DNA from: Bryobacterales bacterium
Lineage (GTDB): Bacteria > Acidobacteriota > Terriglobia > Bryobacterales > Bryobacteraceae
Assembly (NCBI GenBank): GCA_016789785.1
Contig: JAEUQE010000038.1
Coordinates: forward strand, 1 to 48,051
DNA: 48,051 nt
Direction: 5' to 3'
The position numbers and the translations under genes are program-made. Below are positions 33,641-41,685 of the stretch, one piece after another (positions within the stretch are counted from its first letter, which is position 1; every line of letters starts with the position of its first letter). Below the pieces are notes generated by a model, which was not told the DNA's origin, searched no databases, and worked only from the letters and a program-made list of their open reading frames with translations.

Positions 33641-36385
33641 ATGCGGACAATCGCCTTCTGTTTTCTTCTGGCGGCAGGATCGTGTGCCGGAGCTGAGTTC
33701 TTCTCCGGTATGGCCGCCCGAGCCGTTATCGGCCAGCGTACTTTCACTGCGCAGGATCCCGGTGACAAGCCCTCCGCCCGTGTTCTTGGCGGAGTGAGCG
33801 GTATTGCTCTCGTGAATGGCGACCTTTGGGTCGTCGACGACAACCGCGTCGACGCGTCTCCCTGGAACAGCCGTGTCCTCCTGTTCCGCGGCATTAACCG
33901 CATCCTGCCATCGCCCACCGCCGAACTCCCGGTCACGGAGGCACGTTGCCCCGTCTGTCTTGGCGAGGCGGATCTCGTTCTCGGGCAGCAGAACTTCGAA
34001 GCCCGTGGCATTGGACTTAGTCAGAGCGCTCTCAACCGGCCGACCGCCATTGCGAGCAACGGCACGGCGCTGGTGGTGGCCGACACCGACAACAACCGTG
34101 TGCTCATCTGGCGCACTCTGCCAAATTCGAACAATCAGTCTGCCGACGTCGTTCTCGGCCAGCCCGATTTCCGTACCAATCGCTCCAACGAAGGTGGACG
34201 TCAACCTTCCGCCCGCAGCCTCAGCGGACCGCAGGGCGTCTGGCTGCAAGGTAACCGTCTCTACGTTGCCGACACATTGAATAATCGTGTCCTGGTTTGG
34301 CGCAATCTTCCCACTTCCAACTTCCAGCCCGCCGACGTTGTCCTCGGTCAACCCGATTTCACGGCATTCCAGGTTCAGGACCTGCGCGCTCAGACGTTCG
34401 ATCCCAAGCCTGAGAACATGCTGCAGCCGGTCTCCGTCACCTCCGACGGAACCCGCCTCTTCGTCGCGGATCTGGGTCACAATCGTGTTTTGATCTGGAA
34501 TCGTATTCCTGATTCCAACACCGTGCCGGCCGACGTTGCCATCGGCCAGCCCGATCTGCGCAGTGGTCTCGCGAACAACACGCAGAATCTTTGCCCGGAA
34601 GAGCGCACAAAGGACAGCGAAGACAAGGATGTCTTCCCGCCGATCTGCAAAGCGAGCCTCGACTTTCCACGATACGCTCTCTCCGATGGCACCCGCCTCT
34701 TTGTTGCCGATGGCGGCAACGACCGGATCCTCGTCTTCAACCGGATTCCGACACAGAACGGCCAGAACTCCGACGTCATCCTCGGCCAGATCGCGAGCCA
34801 GTTGAACCAGGTCTCCGACAGCGCCAACCCTCTGGGCCGCGCGAGTTCCGATTCGGTAGCCGCGCCCATGGGACTCGCCTGGGATGGCACGAATCTGTTC
34901 GTCACTGACCCCTTCCGCCGCCGTGTGCTTGTCTTCACTCCAGGCGAAACCGTGGTCCCCTATACCGGCGTGCGCAACGCGTTCAGCCGCGACATCTTCT
35001 CCATCGGAACGGTGACCTTCGTGGGCAACGTGAAGGAGAACGACGAGGTCACGCTCAAGATCGGCGATGGCGACGCTGCACGTGAGTATAAGTACAAAGC
35101 GGCGAAGGACGAACGGTTCCCCGCGATCATCAACGGTCTGGTGGCTGCGGTGAATGGAGCGAACAATGGCGCGGGCGACCCGCAGGTTCTCGCCACGCCA
35201 AACGTTGCCTTTAATACCATCGTGCTCACCGCCCGCACTTCCGGTTCGGCGGGCGACTCGATCGCCATCTCTACCTCACTCTCCACGGGCGCCGAGATCC
35301 AGGTCACGACGAGTGGTGCGACGCTGGATGGAGGCGAGGACGCCGCCAAGATTGCACCTGGCACGATTGTTACGATCCTCGGCGACCGGCTCGCCGACGA
35401 GACCGCGTCAGCTCCCGACAATATCAATCCATTGCCCCGCGAGTTGGGCGGAGTGCAGGTCTACTTCGACGGAATCCGCGCTCCCCTCCTGCTGGTGTCA
35501 CCCACCGAGATTCGCGCGCAGGTCCCCTACGAAGTGAATGACTCTAATAGCATCAGTGCCTGGGTCCGCATCCGCCGTTCCAATGGCAACATCGTGAACA
35601 CGGCCGCGGTTGCCGTCCCCATCATCGGCGCAAACCCCGGCATCCTTGCCGCCGAGACAGGCGTCGATCCGCGTCCCGGCATCATCTACCACTATTCGAG
35701 TCAGGCCACAGCGACCGTTTCGGTCGACGGTACGGCCAAAGAGGGCGACCGGGCGACCATCCTCATCGAAGACCGCGAGTACTCTTACACGGTCAAGGCC
35801 AATGACACTCTTGAACAGATTCGCGATGGGCTGATTGAGGCGATCAACGCAAACCCGGAAGAACTCGTCGAAGCGTTTGCCGCCGGCGTGTTCACTCGCG
35901 TTCGCCTTCGCGCCAAGATCGCCGGCCAGGAAGGCAACGGAATCCGCATCAGCACTCGTACCCAGGATGGCGCTCAGGTGATTCTCACCGCCACCAATTC
36001 GGAAACCTGCTGCGCCAACGCCGCGCTGGCGCCCGTCACTCTCGACAACCCTGCGCAGCCCGGCGAAACACTCGTCGTGCTTGCCACGGGCCTCGGTATC
36101 GTCAATCCGGATGAAGCGAAAAACGTTCTCGCCACGGGATTCCGCTACAACGGCCCCGAAATCAATCGTCCGAACGAGTTTGTCGCGTCACTCGCCGGCG
36201 GCAAGACCGCGAATGTGCTGTTCTCCGGCTTGGCGCGCGGACTTGTCGGCGTCTACGAAGTGCACCTCGAGTTGAACTCTGATCTGCCGACCAACCCGCT
36301 CACTCAGATGACCATCGCGCAGGATGTTTTCGTCAGTAACATCGTGACGTTTCCGCTCAACAATCCGAGGCAGGCGCCGCAGTAA
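33641..36385 (+). CDS. Secreted beta-propeller protein with a TIGR03437 module split by an inserted domain
   Basis: 914 residues with a signal peptide (IAFCFLLAAGSCAG). The first half has five propeller repeats of the form NRVLxWRxLPxSNxQxADVVLGQPDF. From about 570 it has the TIGR03437 pattern (IAPGTIVTILGDRLA, LGGVQVYFDGIRAPLLLVSP), which breaks off at about residue 685 and resumes near 790 (GETLVVLATGLGIVNPDE, then NVLFSGLARGLVGVYEVHLE). The interruption of about 100 residues (DREYSYTVKANDTLEQIRDG, then LRAKIAGQEGNGIRIST) is related to a segment at 454-566 (EYKYKAAKDERFPAIING, LTARTSGSAGDSIAIST). So the same extra domain is present twice, once before and once inside the module. Function unknown; exported and probably surface or periplasmic. 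Confidence 0.85.
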   Translation: MRTIAFCFLLAAGSCAGAEFFSGMAARAVIGQRTFTAQDPGDKPSARVLGGVSGIALVNGDLWVVDDNRVDASPWNSRVLLFRGINRILPSPTAELPVTEARCPVCLGEADLVLGQQNFEARGIGLSQSALNRPTAIASNGTALVVADTDNNRVLIWRTLPNSNNQSADVVLGQPDFRTNRSNEGGRQPSARSLSGPQGVWLQGNRLYVADTLNNRVLVWRNLPTSNFQPADVVLGQPDFTAFQVQDLRAQTFDPKPENMLQPVSVTSDGTRLFVADLGHNRVLIWNRIPDSNTVPADVAIGQPDLRSGLANNTQNLCPEERTKDSEDKDVFPPICKASLDFPRYALSDGTRLFVADGGNDRILVFNRIPTQNGQNSDVILGQIASQLNQVSDSANPLGRASSDSVAAPMGLAWDGTNLFVTDPFRRRVLVFTPGETVVPYTGVRNAFSRDIFSIGTVTFVGNVKENDEVTLKIGDGDAAREYKYKAAKDERFPAIINGLVAAVNGANNGAGDPQVLATPNVAFNTIVLTARTSGSAGDSIAISTSLSTGAEIQVTTSGATLDGGEDAAKIAPGTIVTILGDRLADETASAPDNINPLPRELGGVQVYFDGIRAPLLLVSPTEIRAQVPYEVNDSNSISAWVRIRRSNGNIVNTAAVAVPIIGANPGILAAETGVDPRPGIIYHYSSQATATVSVDGTAKEGDRATILIEDREYSYTVKANDTLEQIRDGLIEAINANPEELVEAFAAGVFTRVRLRAKIAGQEGNGIRISTRTQDGAQVILTATNSETCCANAALAPVTLDNPAQPGETLVVLATGLGIVNPDEAKNVLATGFRYNGPEINRPNEFVASLAGGKTANVLFSGLARGLVGVYEVHLELNSDLPTNPLTQMTIAQDVFVSNIVTFPLNNPRQAPQ

Positions 36386-36386
36386 C

Positions 36387-37682
36387 TCATTTCTTGCGTT
36401 TGCGGGAGTGCTTCACAACGTCGCGCTGCGGCGCCTCGACGGTCACTGGTGCCGGCTTCGGCATCAATTGCCACAGGCACCACGTCACGATCAGCACGGT
36501 GATCCAGCAGAACAGCTCATAGAAAATCGCTGTTCCCGACCATGGTCCGAGCTGATACGAATCGGCGAGTATCCATCGCCCCACGCTCCAGTGCCGGTAG
36601 ACTACATATAGAAATACCGTTCCCGCAAACGAGTAAGCCATCACGGCTTCCACACCGGCCAGCGCCAGCCACGGTGTCATCCATGACAAGTACTGGACCC
36701 CGAACCCTGGCGTGAACGACAGAAAAACACCCGTCAGAATCGCGATCCGCAGACGAAGTGGCGCATCCGGGCGCCGCGTCTGCAGCCACCACCCGAACAC
36801 CCCAATCGACGCCAGCATCAGGAACCGCCCATACGCCTCGAACAGCTTCGAGAATCCATCGCTGCTCCACGCGGCGGACGCCCACGTCACCAGCCTCGAC
36901 GTGCCCCATTGCCCATACACGCTCGGATAGCCGAGCAGCCGCCGGATCACCAGAAACGGATCCTGCGCCAGGAACGGCATGGACGCCACGGCGAATACCG
37001 CCCCCGCCGCCAGCGAAAACCGGATGCGCGCCCGCCAATCGGGCAGCCACAACAAAATCGCCGGGATAAACATCGCGGGCCAGATCTTGATATTCAGGCT
37101 CATCCCAAAGGCGAGCCCGGCCCATACCCCACCTTCCGGCTTGCCCAGGAAGTAGACCGTCAGCAATACGAACAGAACCACCAGCGAGTCCGTGCTTCCG
37201 TGAAAGCCCGAAATCAACAGGCTCACCGGCGACAGCGCGACTGCCATCAGCGCCAGCCAGTCGCGTGCCCGCTGCGGCGCCAGCATCCTCCAAAGCAGCA
37301 AGACAATCGCAGCGTCCGCCAGAATCGAGGGCACGCGCATCCAGAACGGAAAATGTAATCCCACCTGGGTGGCGAGAAATCCGCACGCGCGCAGCAGGTG
37401 AATCACGAACGGCGGATTCATGTAGTGCTCGTGATAATAGGGACGCCCCAGCACGTCGACATGCGAAATCCCGTCGCGATAGAGCCCCATGCCCCCCGCC
37501 GGCTCCAGGCTCTTCCGCCACGAATACTGATAGAACATCAGATCATTTGTGCCCGTGCTCCTCGCCGCGAAAGCAAATTTGCCCAGCGCGGCCGCCACCA
37601 CGCACACGATCAGTAGTACTCGCCAGCGGGAATTCGTCACCAAGAGGTATTTTACGCGCCTTGCGCCCTGGAGGGCATCCAA
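36387..37682 (-). CDS. Polytopic membrane glycosyltransferase (GT-C type, GT87/DUF2029-like)
   Basis: 431 residues with about ten membrane spans. Features fitting GT-C mannosyl/glycosyltransferases that use lipid-linked sugars are an acidic first periplasmic loop (TGTNDLMFYQYSW), a conserved region YYHEHYMNPPFVIHLLRA, and GFHGSTDSLVVLFVLLTVYF with GMSLNIKIWPAMFIPAILLW later on. The C-terminus is lysine-rich (HSRKRKK) and cytoplasmic. The gene ends 2 bases before the convergent propeller gene stop. It may add sugars to cell-envelope glycans or proteins; donor and acceptor are unknown. Confidence 0.75.
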   Translation of the reverse strand: MDALQGARRVKYLLVTNSRWRVLLIVCVVAAALGKFAFAARSTGTNDLMFYQYSWRKSLEPAGGMGLYRDGISHVDVLGRPYYHEHYMNPPFVIHLLRACGFLATQVGLHFPFWMRVPSILADAAIVLLLWRMLAPQRARDWLALMAVALSPVSLLISGFHGSTDSLVVLFVLLTVYFLGKPEGGVWAGLAFGMSLNIKIWPAMFIPAILLWLPDWRARIRFSLAAGAVFAVASMPFLAQDPFLVIRRLLGYPSVYGQWGTSRLVTWASAAWSSDGFSKLFEAYGRFLMLASIGVFGWWLQTRRPDAPLRLRIAILTGVFLSFTPGFGVQYLSWMTPWLALAGVEAVMAYSFAGTVFLYVVYRHWSVGRWILADSYQLGPWSGTAIFYELFCWITVLIVTWCLWQLMPKPAPVTVEAPQRDVVKHSRKRKK

Positions 37683-37733
37683 CCCTATAGCGTCCTGCTA
37701 AAATTCGGATTCGCCTGTAAGGAGTCTTTCCCG

Positions 37734-39251
37734 ATGATCCATCCAGCACAGTCCCTGCCTGCCACGCTCGGCGAACTCAAGAAGAACGAGAGTTTCACGG
37801 AAGCGCGTCTGGTCCGGCGAACCGTCAAGGACGAGATGCGTGAGAATCTCATCGCCCGTCTCCAAAGCAAGCAACCCCTCTTCCCCGGCATCGTCGGCTA
37901 CGAAGACACCGTGGTGCCGCAGATCGTCAACGCCGTGCTCGCGCGCCACAACTTCATCCTTCTCGGCCTGCGCGGCCAGGCGAAAACGCGCCTCATCCGC
38001 ATGCTGACGTCGCTGCTCGATCCCGCCACGCCCTACATCGCCGGCAGCGAGATCCGTGACGATCCCTACCATCCCATCTCGCGCTACGCCCGCGACCTCG
38101 TAGCCGAAAAGGGCGACGATACACCCATCGCCTGGATGACGCCGCATGAGCGATATGTTGAGAAACTGGCCACTCCGGACGTCACGATTGCCGACATGAT
38201 CGGAGACATCGATCCCATCAAAGCCGCACGCCGTGGCCAGGACATCTCCGACGAACTCACCATCCACTACGGCCTTCTTCCGCGCGCCAACCGAGGCATC
38301 TTCGCCATCAACGAACTCCCCGACCTCGCCGGCAAGATCCAAGTCGGTTTGTTCAATATCATGCAGGAGGGCGACGTCCAGATCAAAGGCTATCCGGTCC
38401 GCCTTCCGCTCGATGTGCTGCTCGTCTTCACGGCCAACCCCGAAGACTACACGGCCCGCGGAAAGATCATCACGCCCTTGAAAGACCGCATCGGCAGCGA
38501 GATCCGCACACACTATCCGCTCACGGTTGACCATGGCATCGCCATCACGCAACAGGAAGCCTGGGTCCGCCGTGCCGGCTCGCCCGTCTCCGTTGCCGTG
38601 CCCCGCTACATTCAGGAAGTCATCGAGCAGATCGCGTTCCTCGCGCGTGACGACAAGAAAATCGACAAGCGCTCCGGCGTGTCGCAGCGGCTGCCCATCA
38701 CCGTCACCGAGAACGTAGTGTCCAACGCCGAGGCTCGTGCCATCCACTGCGACGATTCCGATGGCGCGGCGCGCGTCTCCGACATCTACAACGCGATGCC
38801 CTCCATCACCGGCAAGCTCGAACTCGAGTACGAAGGCGAACTCAAAGGCGCCGAGACCATCGCCCGCGAGTTGATCCGCCTTGCCGTTGCCCGCATCTAC
38901 AGCAACTACTACGAGGGCGTCAACATGAATCACATCATCCAGTTTTTCGACCTCGGTGGTTCGTTGAAGCTGGATGACAATGTGCCCTCCCATTCCGCGA
39001 TTCGCCAGTTGCAGGCGATTCAAGGCCTGCTCGACAAAGCCGCGGCTCTCGGCGTCGGCCCCGGCGCAACGGAGTCCGAGCGGGTTGCCGCAGCCGAGTT
39101 CATTCTCGAAGGGCTCTACGCGCATCGCCGCATCAGCCGTCATGAAGAACTTGGCTTCACCGGCGACGATCGCCGGCGCGGCGGAACTCCCGAGCCTGGA
39201 GAAGAGGAAGAAGTGCGGCGGCGCGACAAGAAACGGCGCCAGTACAATTGA
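37734..39251 (+). CDS. MoxR/magnesium-chelatase ChlI-like AAA+ ATPase
   Basis: 505 residues. Walker A is GLRGQAKT (residues 78-85), Walker B lies in GIFAINELPDLAGKIQVGLF, and DVLLVFTANPEDYTARGKII contains sensor 1, all arranged as in the BchI/MoxR clade. The first 50 residues are an N-terminal extension of unknown function. No chlorophyll or cobalamin genes are nearby. The VWA gene begins 68 bases later, and MoxR-type ATPase plus VWA pairs act as chaperone-like assembly or remodelling machines, so this is more likely such a pair than magnesium chelatase. AAGGAG precedes the ATG at 37734. It is divergent from the glycosyltransferase gene, with a 51-base gap. Confidence 0.88.
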   Translation: MIHPAQSLPATLGELKKNESFTEARLVRRTVKDEMRENLIARLQSKQPLFPGIVGYEDTVVPQIVNAVLARHNFILLGLRGQAKTRLIRMLTSLLDPATPYIAGSEIRDDPYHPISRYARDLVAEKGDDTPIAWMTPHERYVEKLATPDVTIADMIGDIDPIKAARRGQDISDELTIHYGLLPRANRGIFAINELPDLAGKIQVGLFNIMQEGDVQIKGYPVRLPLDVLLVFTANPEDYTARGKIITPLKDRIGSEIRTHYPLTVDHGIAITQQEAWVRRAGSPVSVAVPRYIQEVIEQIAFLARDDKKIDKRSGVSQRLPITVTENVVSNAEARAIHCDDSDGAARVSDIYNAMPSITGKLELEYEGELKGAETIARELIRLAVARIYSNYYEGVNMNHIIQFFDLGGSLKLDDNVPSHSAIRQLQAIQGLLDKAAALGVGPGATESERVAAAEFILEGLYAHRRISRHEELGFTGDDRRRGGTPEPGEEEEVRRRDKKRRQYN

Positions 39252-39309
39252 CCGTACAACTGATCGCCGTTTTGTCCGACCATGGAAGAAGATCGGCAAT
39301 GCCGGATTG

Positions 39310-39315
39310 AGGAGG
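39310..39315 (+). promoter_or_regulatory. Ribosome-binding site of the VWA gene
   Basis: AGGAGG is 4 bases before the ATG at 39320. Confidence 0.7.
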
Positions 39316-39319
39316 CTAC

Positions 39320-40534
39320 ATGCGCTGGATCCGCTATTCGAAATACTCTCCCGAAGATATCGAGATCTCTTCCGAGGATCTGCTGCGCGCTCTTTCGGAG
39401 TTCTTCCTCCGCAGCGGCTTCGACAATCCTTACTACCCCGATCCCGATCAGAAGATGTCGTTCGAGGATCTGCGCCGCGCCATTGAGCAGGCTCTCTACG
39501 AAGAGCGCCTCTTCGACGAAGAGAAGCTGGAGCAGCTTCGCGAAATGCTCGACCGCATGTCGCAGGAGCAGTTGGACCAGCTTGTCGAGCGCCTCGCCAA
39601 TCAGTTGGTCAACGAAGGTTATCTCGAGCAGCGCCAAGGGCAGGGTTCGACCGGCGAAGGCGAGAGCGCGCAGTCGCTCGAAGTCACCGACAAGTCGATT
39701 GACTTCCTTGGCTTCAAGACGCTGAAGGATCTGCTTGGCTCGCTAGGCAAATCGAGCTTCGGCGCGCACGACACGCGTGACCTCGCCACGGGCGTCGAGT
39801 CGAGTGGCGCTTCGAAGCAATATGAATTTGGCGACACGATGAATCTCGATATCAGCACCACGCTGTTCTCGGCCATGCAGCGCGAAGGGCTGAAGCTGCC
39901 TCTCGAACTCGAGTATCAGGATCTGCATGTGCATCAGTCCGAGTACCGCAGTTCCTGCGCCACCGTGCTGATGCTGGATTGCAGCCACAGCATGATTCTC
40001 TATGGTGAGGATCGCTTCACGCCGGCGAAGAAGGTCGCTCTCGCGTTGGCGCATCTGATCCGCACACAGTTCCCCGGCGATACCTTGCGTACGGTGCTGT
40101 TTCACGACACGGCCGAAGAGGTGCGTCTTGCCGATCTCGCGCAGGTGCGTGTGGGACCGTGGTACACCAACACTCGCGATGGATTGATTCTGGCGCAGCG
40201 TCTGCTCCAGAAGGAGCGCAAGGACATGAAGCAGATCATCATGATCACCGACGGCAAGCCCTCTGCGTTGACGCTCGAAGATGGCCGCATGTATCGCAAC
40301 GCGTTCGGTCTCGATCCGCTGGTGATGAGCCGCACGCTCGAGGAAGTGGGCCGCTGCAAGCGCCAGGGCATCATGATCAACACCTTCATGCTCGCCAGCG
40401 ACTATCATCTCGTGCAGTTCGTCCAACAGGTGACGGAGTTGTGCCGCGGCAAAGCCTACTTCACTACGCCGTATACGTTGGGAGAATACCTGCTGCTCGA
40501 CTACATGAACCGCAAGAGCAAGACCATCCACTAA
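39320..40534 (+). CDS. VWA-domain protein, partner of the AAA+ ATPase
   Basis: 404 residues. The first half is acidic and helical ([20 protein letters not shown] at about 60-79, and [17 protein letters not shown]), possibly coiled coil. The C-terminal VWA domain (about 212-390) has a complete MIDAS: DCSHSM at 220-225, a Thr in the [12 protein letters not shown] or [12 protein letters not shown] region, and ITDGKPSA. Such proteins bind metal-coordinated targets for the cognate MoxR-type ATPase. AGGAGG lies 4 bases before the ATG. The pair is probably cotranscribed. The remodelling target cannot be deduced from the neighbours, which are a glycosyltransferase and an RNA methyltransferase. Confidence 0.88.
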   Translation: MRWIRYSKYSPEDIEISSEDLLRALSEFFLRSGFDNPYYPDPDQKMSFEDLRRAIEQALYEERLFDEEKLEQLREMLDRMSQEQLDQLVERLANQLVNEGYLEQRQGQGSTGEGESAQSLEVTDKSIDFLGFKTLKDLLGSLGKSSFGAHDTRDLATGVESSGASKQYEFGDTMNLDISTTLFSAMQREGLKLPLELEYQDLHVHQSEYRSSCATVLMLDCSHSMILYGEDRFTPAKKVALALAHLIRTQFPGDTLRTVLFHDTAEEVRLADLAQVRVGPWYTNTRDGLILAQRLLQKERKDMKQIIMITDGKPSALTLEDGRMYRNAFGLDPLVMSRTLEEVGRCKRQGIMINTFMLASDYHLVQFVQQVTELCRGKAYFTTPYTLGEYLLLDYMNRKSKTIH

Positions 40535-40594
40535 CTCATCTTGTGAGTTGGCACCAGCTTGCGCAACAAAGCCGGGGTGTGAACTCCAAGGCAG

Positions 40595-41362
40595 GTGAGA
40601 ACGTGCGCCAGCGTGCCGGCATGGCACAATTGGGAGTTGACTGACGCGCCACCTCCCGCCAATCTCAGCGTAGTGCTTGTGCATCCGCGCAATCCGCTCA
40701 ACATCGGCGCGGCTGCGCGCGCGATGAGCAATTTCGGCTTCTTTGATCTGCGCCTGGTGCAGCCCTACGATGTTGCATTCCGGGAAGCGAAGTCGGCGGT
40801 AAACGCATCTCCAGTGATGGAGGCGGCGCGAGTGTTCGAGAGTGTCGCGGAGGCGGTGGCGGATTGCTCGCTGATTGCCGGGACCACTGGAGGCGATCAT
40901 CGCGAACCGAGCCAGTTGTTGTACCGGTTGGAAGCAGGGGCAAAGCGGATCGCCGGACATGCGGGAAGGACCGCGATCTTGTTCGGATCCGAGAAGTACG
41001 GTCTCTCGAACGACGATATGAGCCATTGCCACTGGCTGATGAGGATTCCGTCGCGTCCGGAACACTCGTCCATGAACCTCGGGCAAGCGGTGGCGGTGTG
41101 CCTCTACGAATTCATTCGTAGTGATGCGGCGAGTGGGGCGCCGATCTCCGGGCGACGGTTCGCCGCATCGGAACACACAGAGGCGATTGTCGCGAAGTTG
41201 CAAGCAGTGTTGGAAGCGAGCGGATATTACGAGGGCACGAACACGGCGGGGGCGGTGCGGCGGCTTCGCAATGTAGTGAAGCGCATCGCTCTGAACAAGC
41301 AGGATGCCGTGATTGTGCTGGGGATGCTGCGGCAGATTCAGTGGCGCCTGAAAAACAAGTAG
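40595..41362 (+). CDS. trmJ: TrmJ-like SpoU-family tRNA/rRNA 2'-O-methyltransferase
   Basis: Up to 255 residues. The SPOUT knot is clear: LVHPRNPLNIGAAARAMSNF with the catalytic Arg/Asn region, AILFGSEKYGLSN (motif 2) and SSMNLGQAVAVCLYE (motif 3). This layout matches TrmJ, which methylates the ribose at position 32 of tRNA. The GTG at 40595 gives a short unrelated-looking N-terminus; a TTG about 14 codons later or a GTG further in are alternatives, so the start is uncertain. The C-terminal helical part, DAVIVLGMLRQIQWRLKN, resembles the TrmJ extension. It stands 60 bases after the VWA gene and is followed by a strong hairpin. Confidence 0.85.
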   Translation: MRTCASVPAWHNWELTDAPPPANLSVVLVHPRNPLNIGAAARAMSNFGFFDLRLVQPYDVAFREAKSAVNASPVMEAARVFESVAEAVADCSLIAGTTGGDHREPSQLLYRLEAGAKRIAGHAGRTAILFGSEKYGLSNDDMSHCHWLMRIPSRPEHSSMNLGQAVAVCLYEFIRSDAASGAPISGRRFAASEHTEAIVAKLQAVLEASGYYEGTNTAGAVRRLRNVVKRIALNKQDAVIVLGMLRQIQWRLKNK

Positions 41363-41381
41363 GCGCGTCCAAAAACACGTG

Positions 41382-41406
41382 TGGCCCGGATGCCAGGTCC
41401 GGGCCA
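41382..41406. terminator. Hairpin terminator-like structure after trmJ
   Basis: TGGCCCGGA (41382-41390) and TCCGGGCCA (41398-41406) form a perfect nine-base stem with a seven-base loop, 19 bases past the trmJ stop. Few T residues follow. Confidence 0.6.
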
Positions 41407-41435
41407 CGGGCATATGTCCTTTCCTTGTACGCGAG

Positions 41436-41455
41436 GAGCGCCAGGTTCGGCGCTC
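41436..41455. terminator. Second hairpin in the convergent gap
   Basis: GAGCGCC (41436-41442) pairs with GGCGCTC (41449-41455) across the loop AGGTTC. Together with the hairpins at 41382 and 41613 it lies in the 323-base gap 41363-41685 between convergent genes. I see no coding frame or tRNA there. Confidence 0.5.
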
Positions 41456-41612
41456 GTCGGCTTTGGCGAACCCCCTGCTCGACGCACCGATTCAGAAGCT
41501 GAACGCCTGACCGCTCTCCAGAAACTTGCGCCTCTAGGTTGCGGGATCTCGACCAGATCGTGCCACCTTCGATGACACATCGCTCCTGTCCAGATCAAGT
41601 TTCAGGTTCCAT

Positions 41613-41634
41613 GAGCGGGGATCTCGCCCCGCTC
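41613..41634. terminator. Third hairpin, likely terminator of the TonB receptor gene
   Basis: GAGCGGGG (41613-41620) pairs with CCCCGCTC (41627-41634) across ATCTCG, about 50 bases past the receptor stop on the minus strand. The bases between the receptor stop and the hairpin are A/T-rich. Confidence 0.55.
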
Positions 41635-41685
41635 GGGTGCTGACCGCTGAGCGCAGCCAAAAATTTCAAATACTTTTGGCTATCT

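Noticed and set aside
37734..40534. AAA ATPase and VWA genes as magnesium chelatase
   Set aside because: No porphyrin or cobalamin genes are nearby and the large ChlH/CobN subunit is absent; a MoxR-VWA pair is a better fit.
39743..41413. A 556-codon minus-strand frame opposite the VWA and trmJ genes
   Set aside because: It spans two well-supported genes on the other strand; its composition (Arg/His/Gln-rich) is that of a shadow frame.
41436..41455. A GGTTC loop in a stem, reminiscent of a tRNA T-arm
   Set aside because: No acceptor, anticodon or D arm can be built around it.
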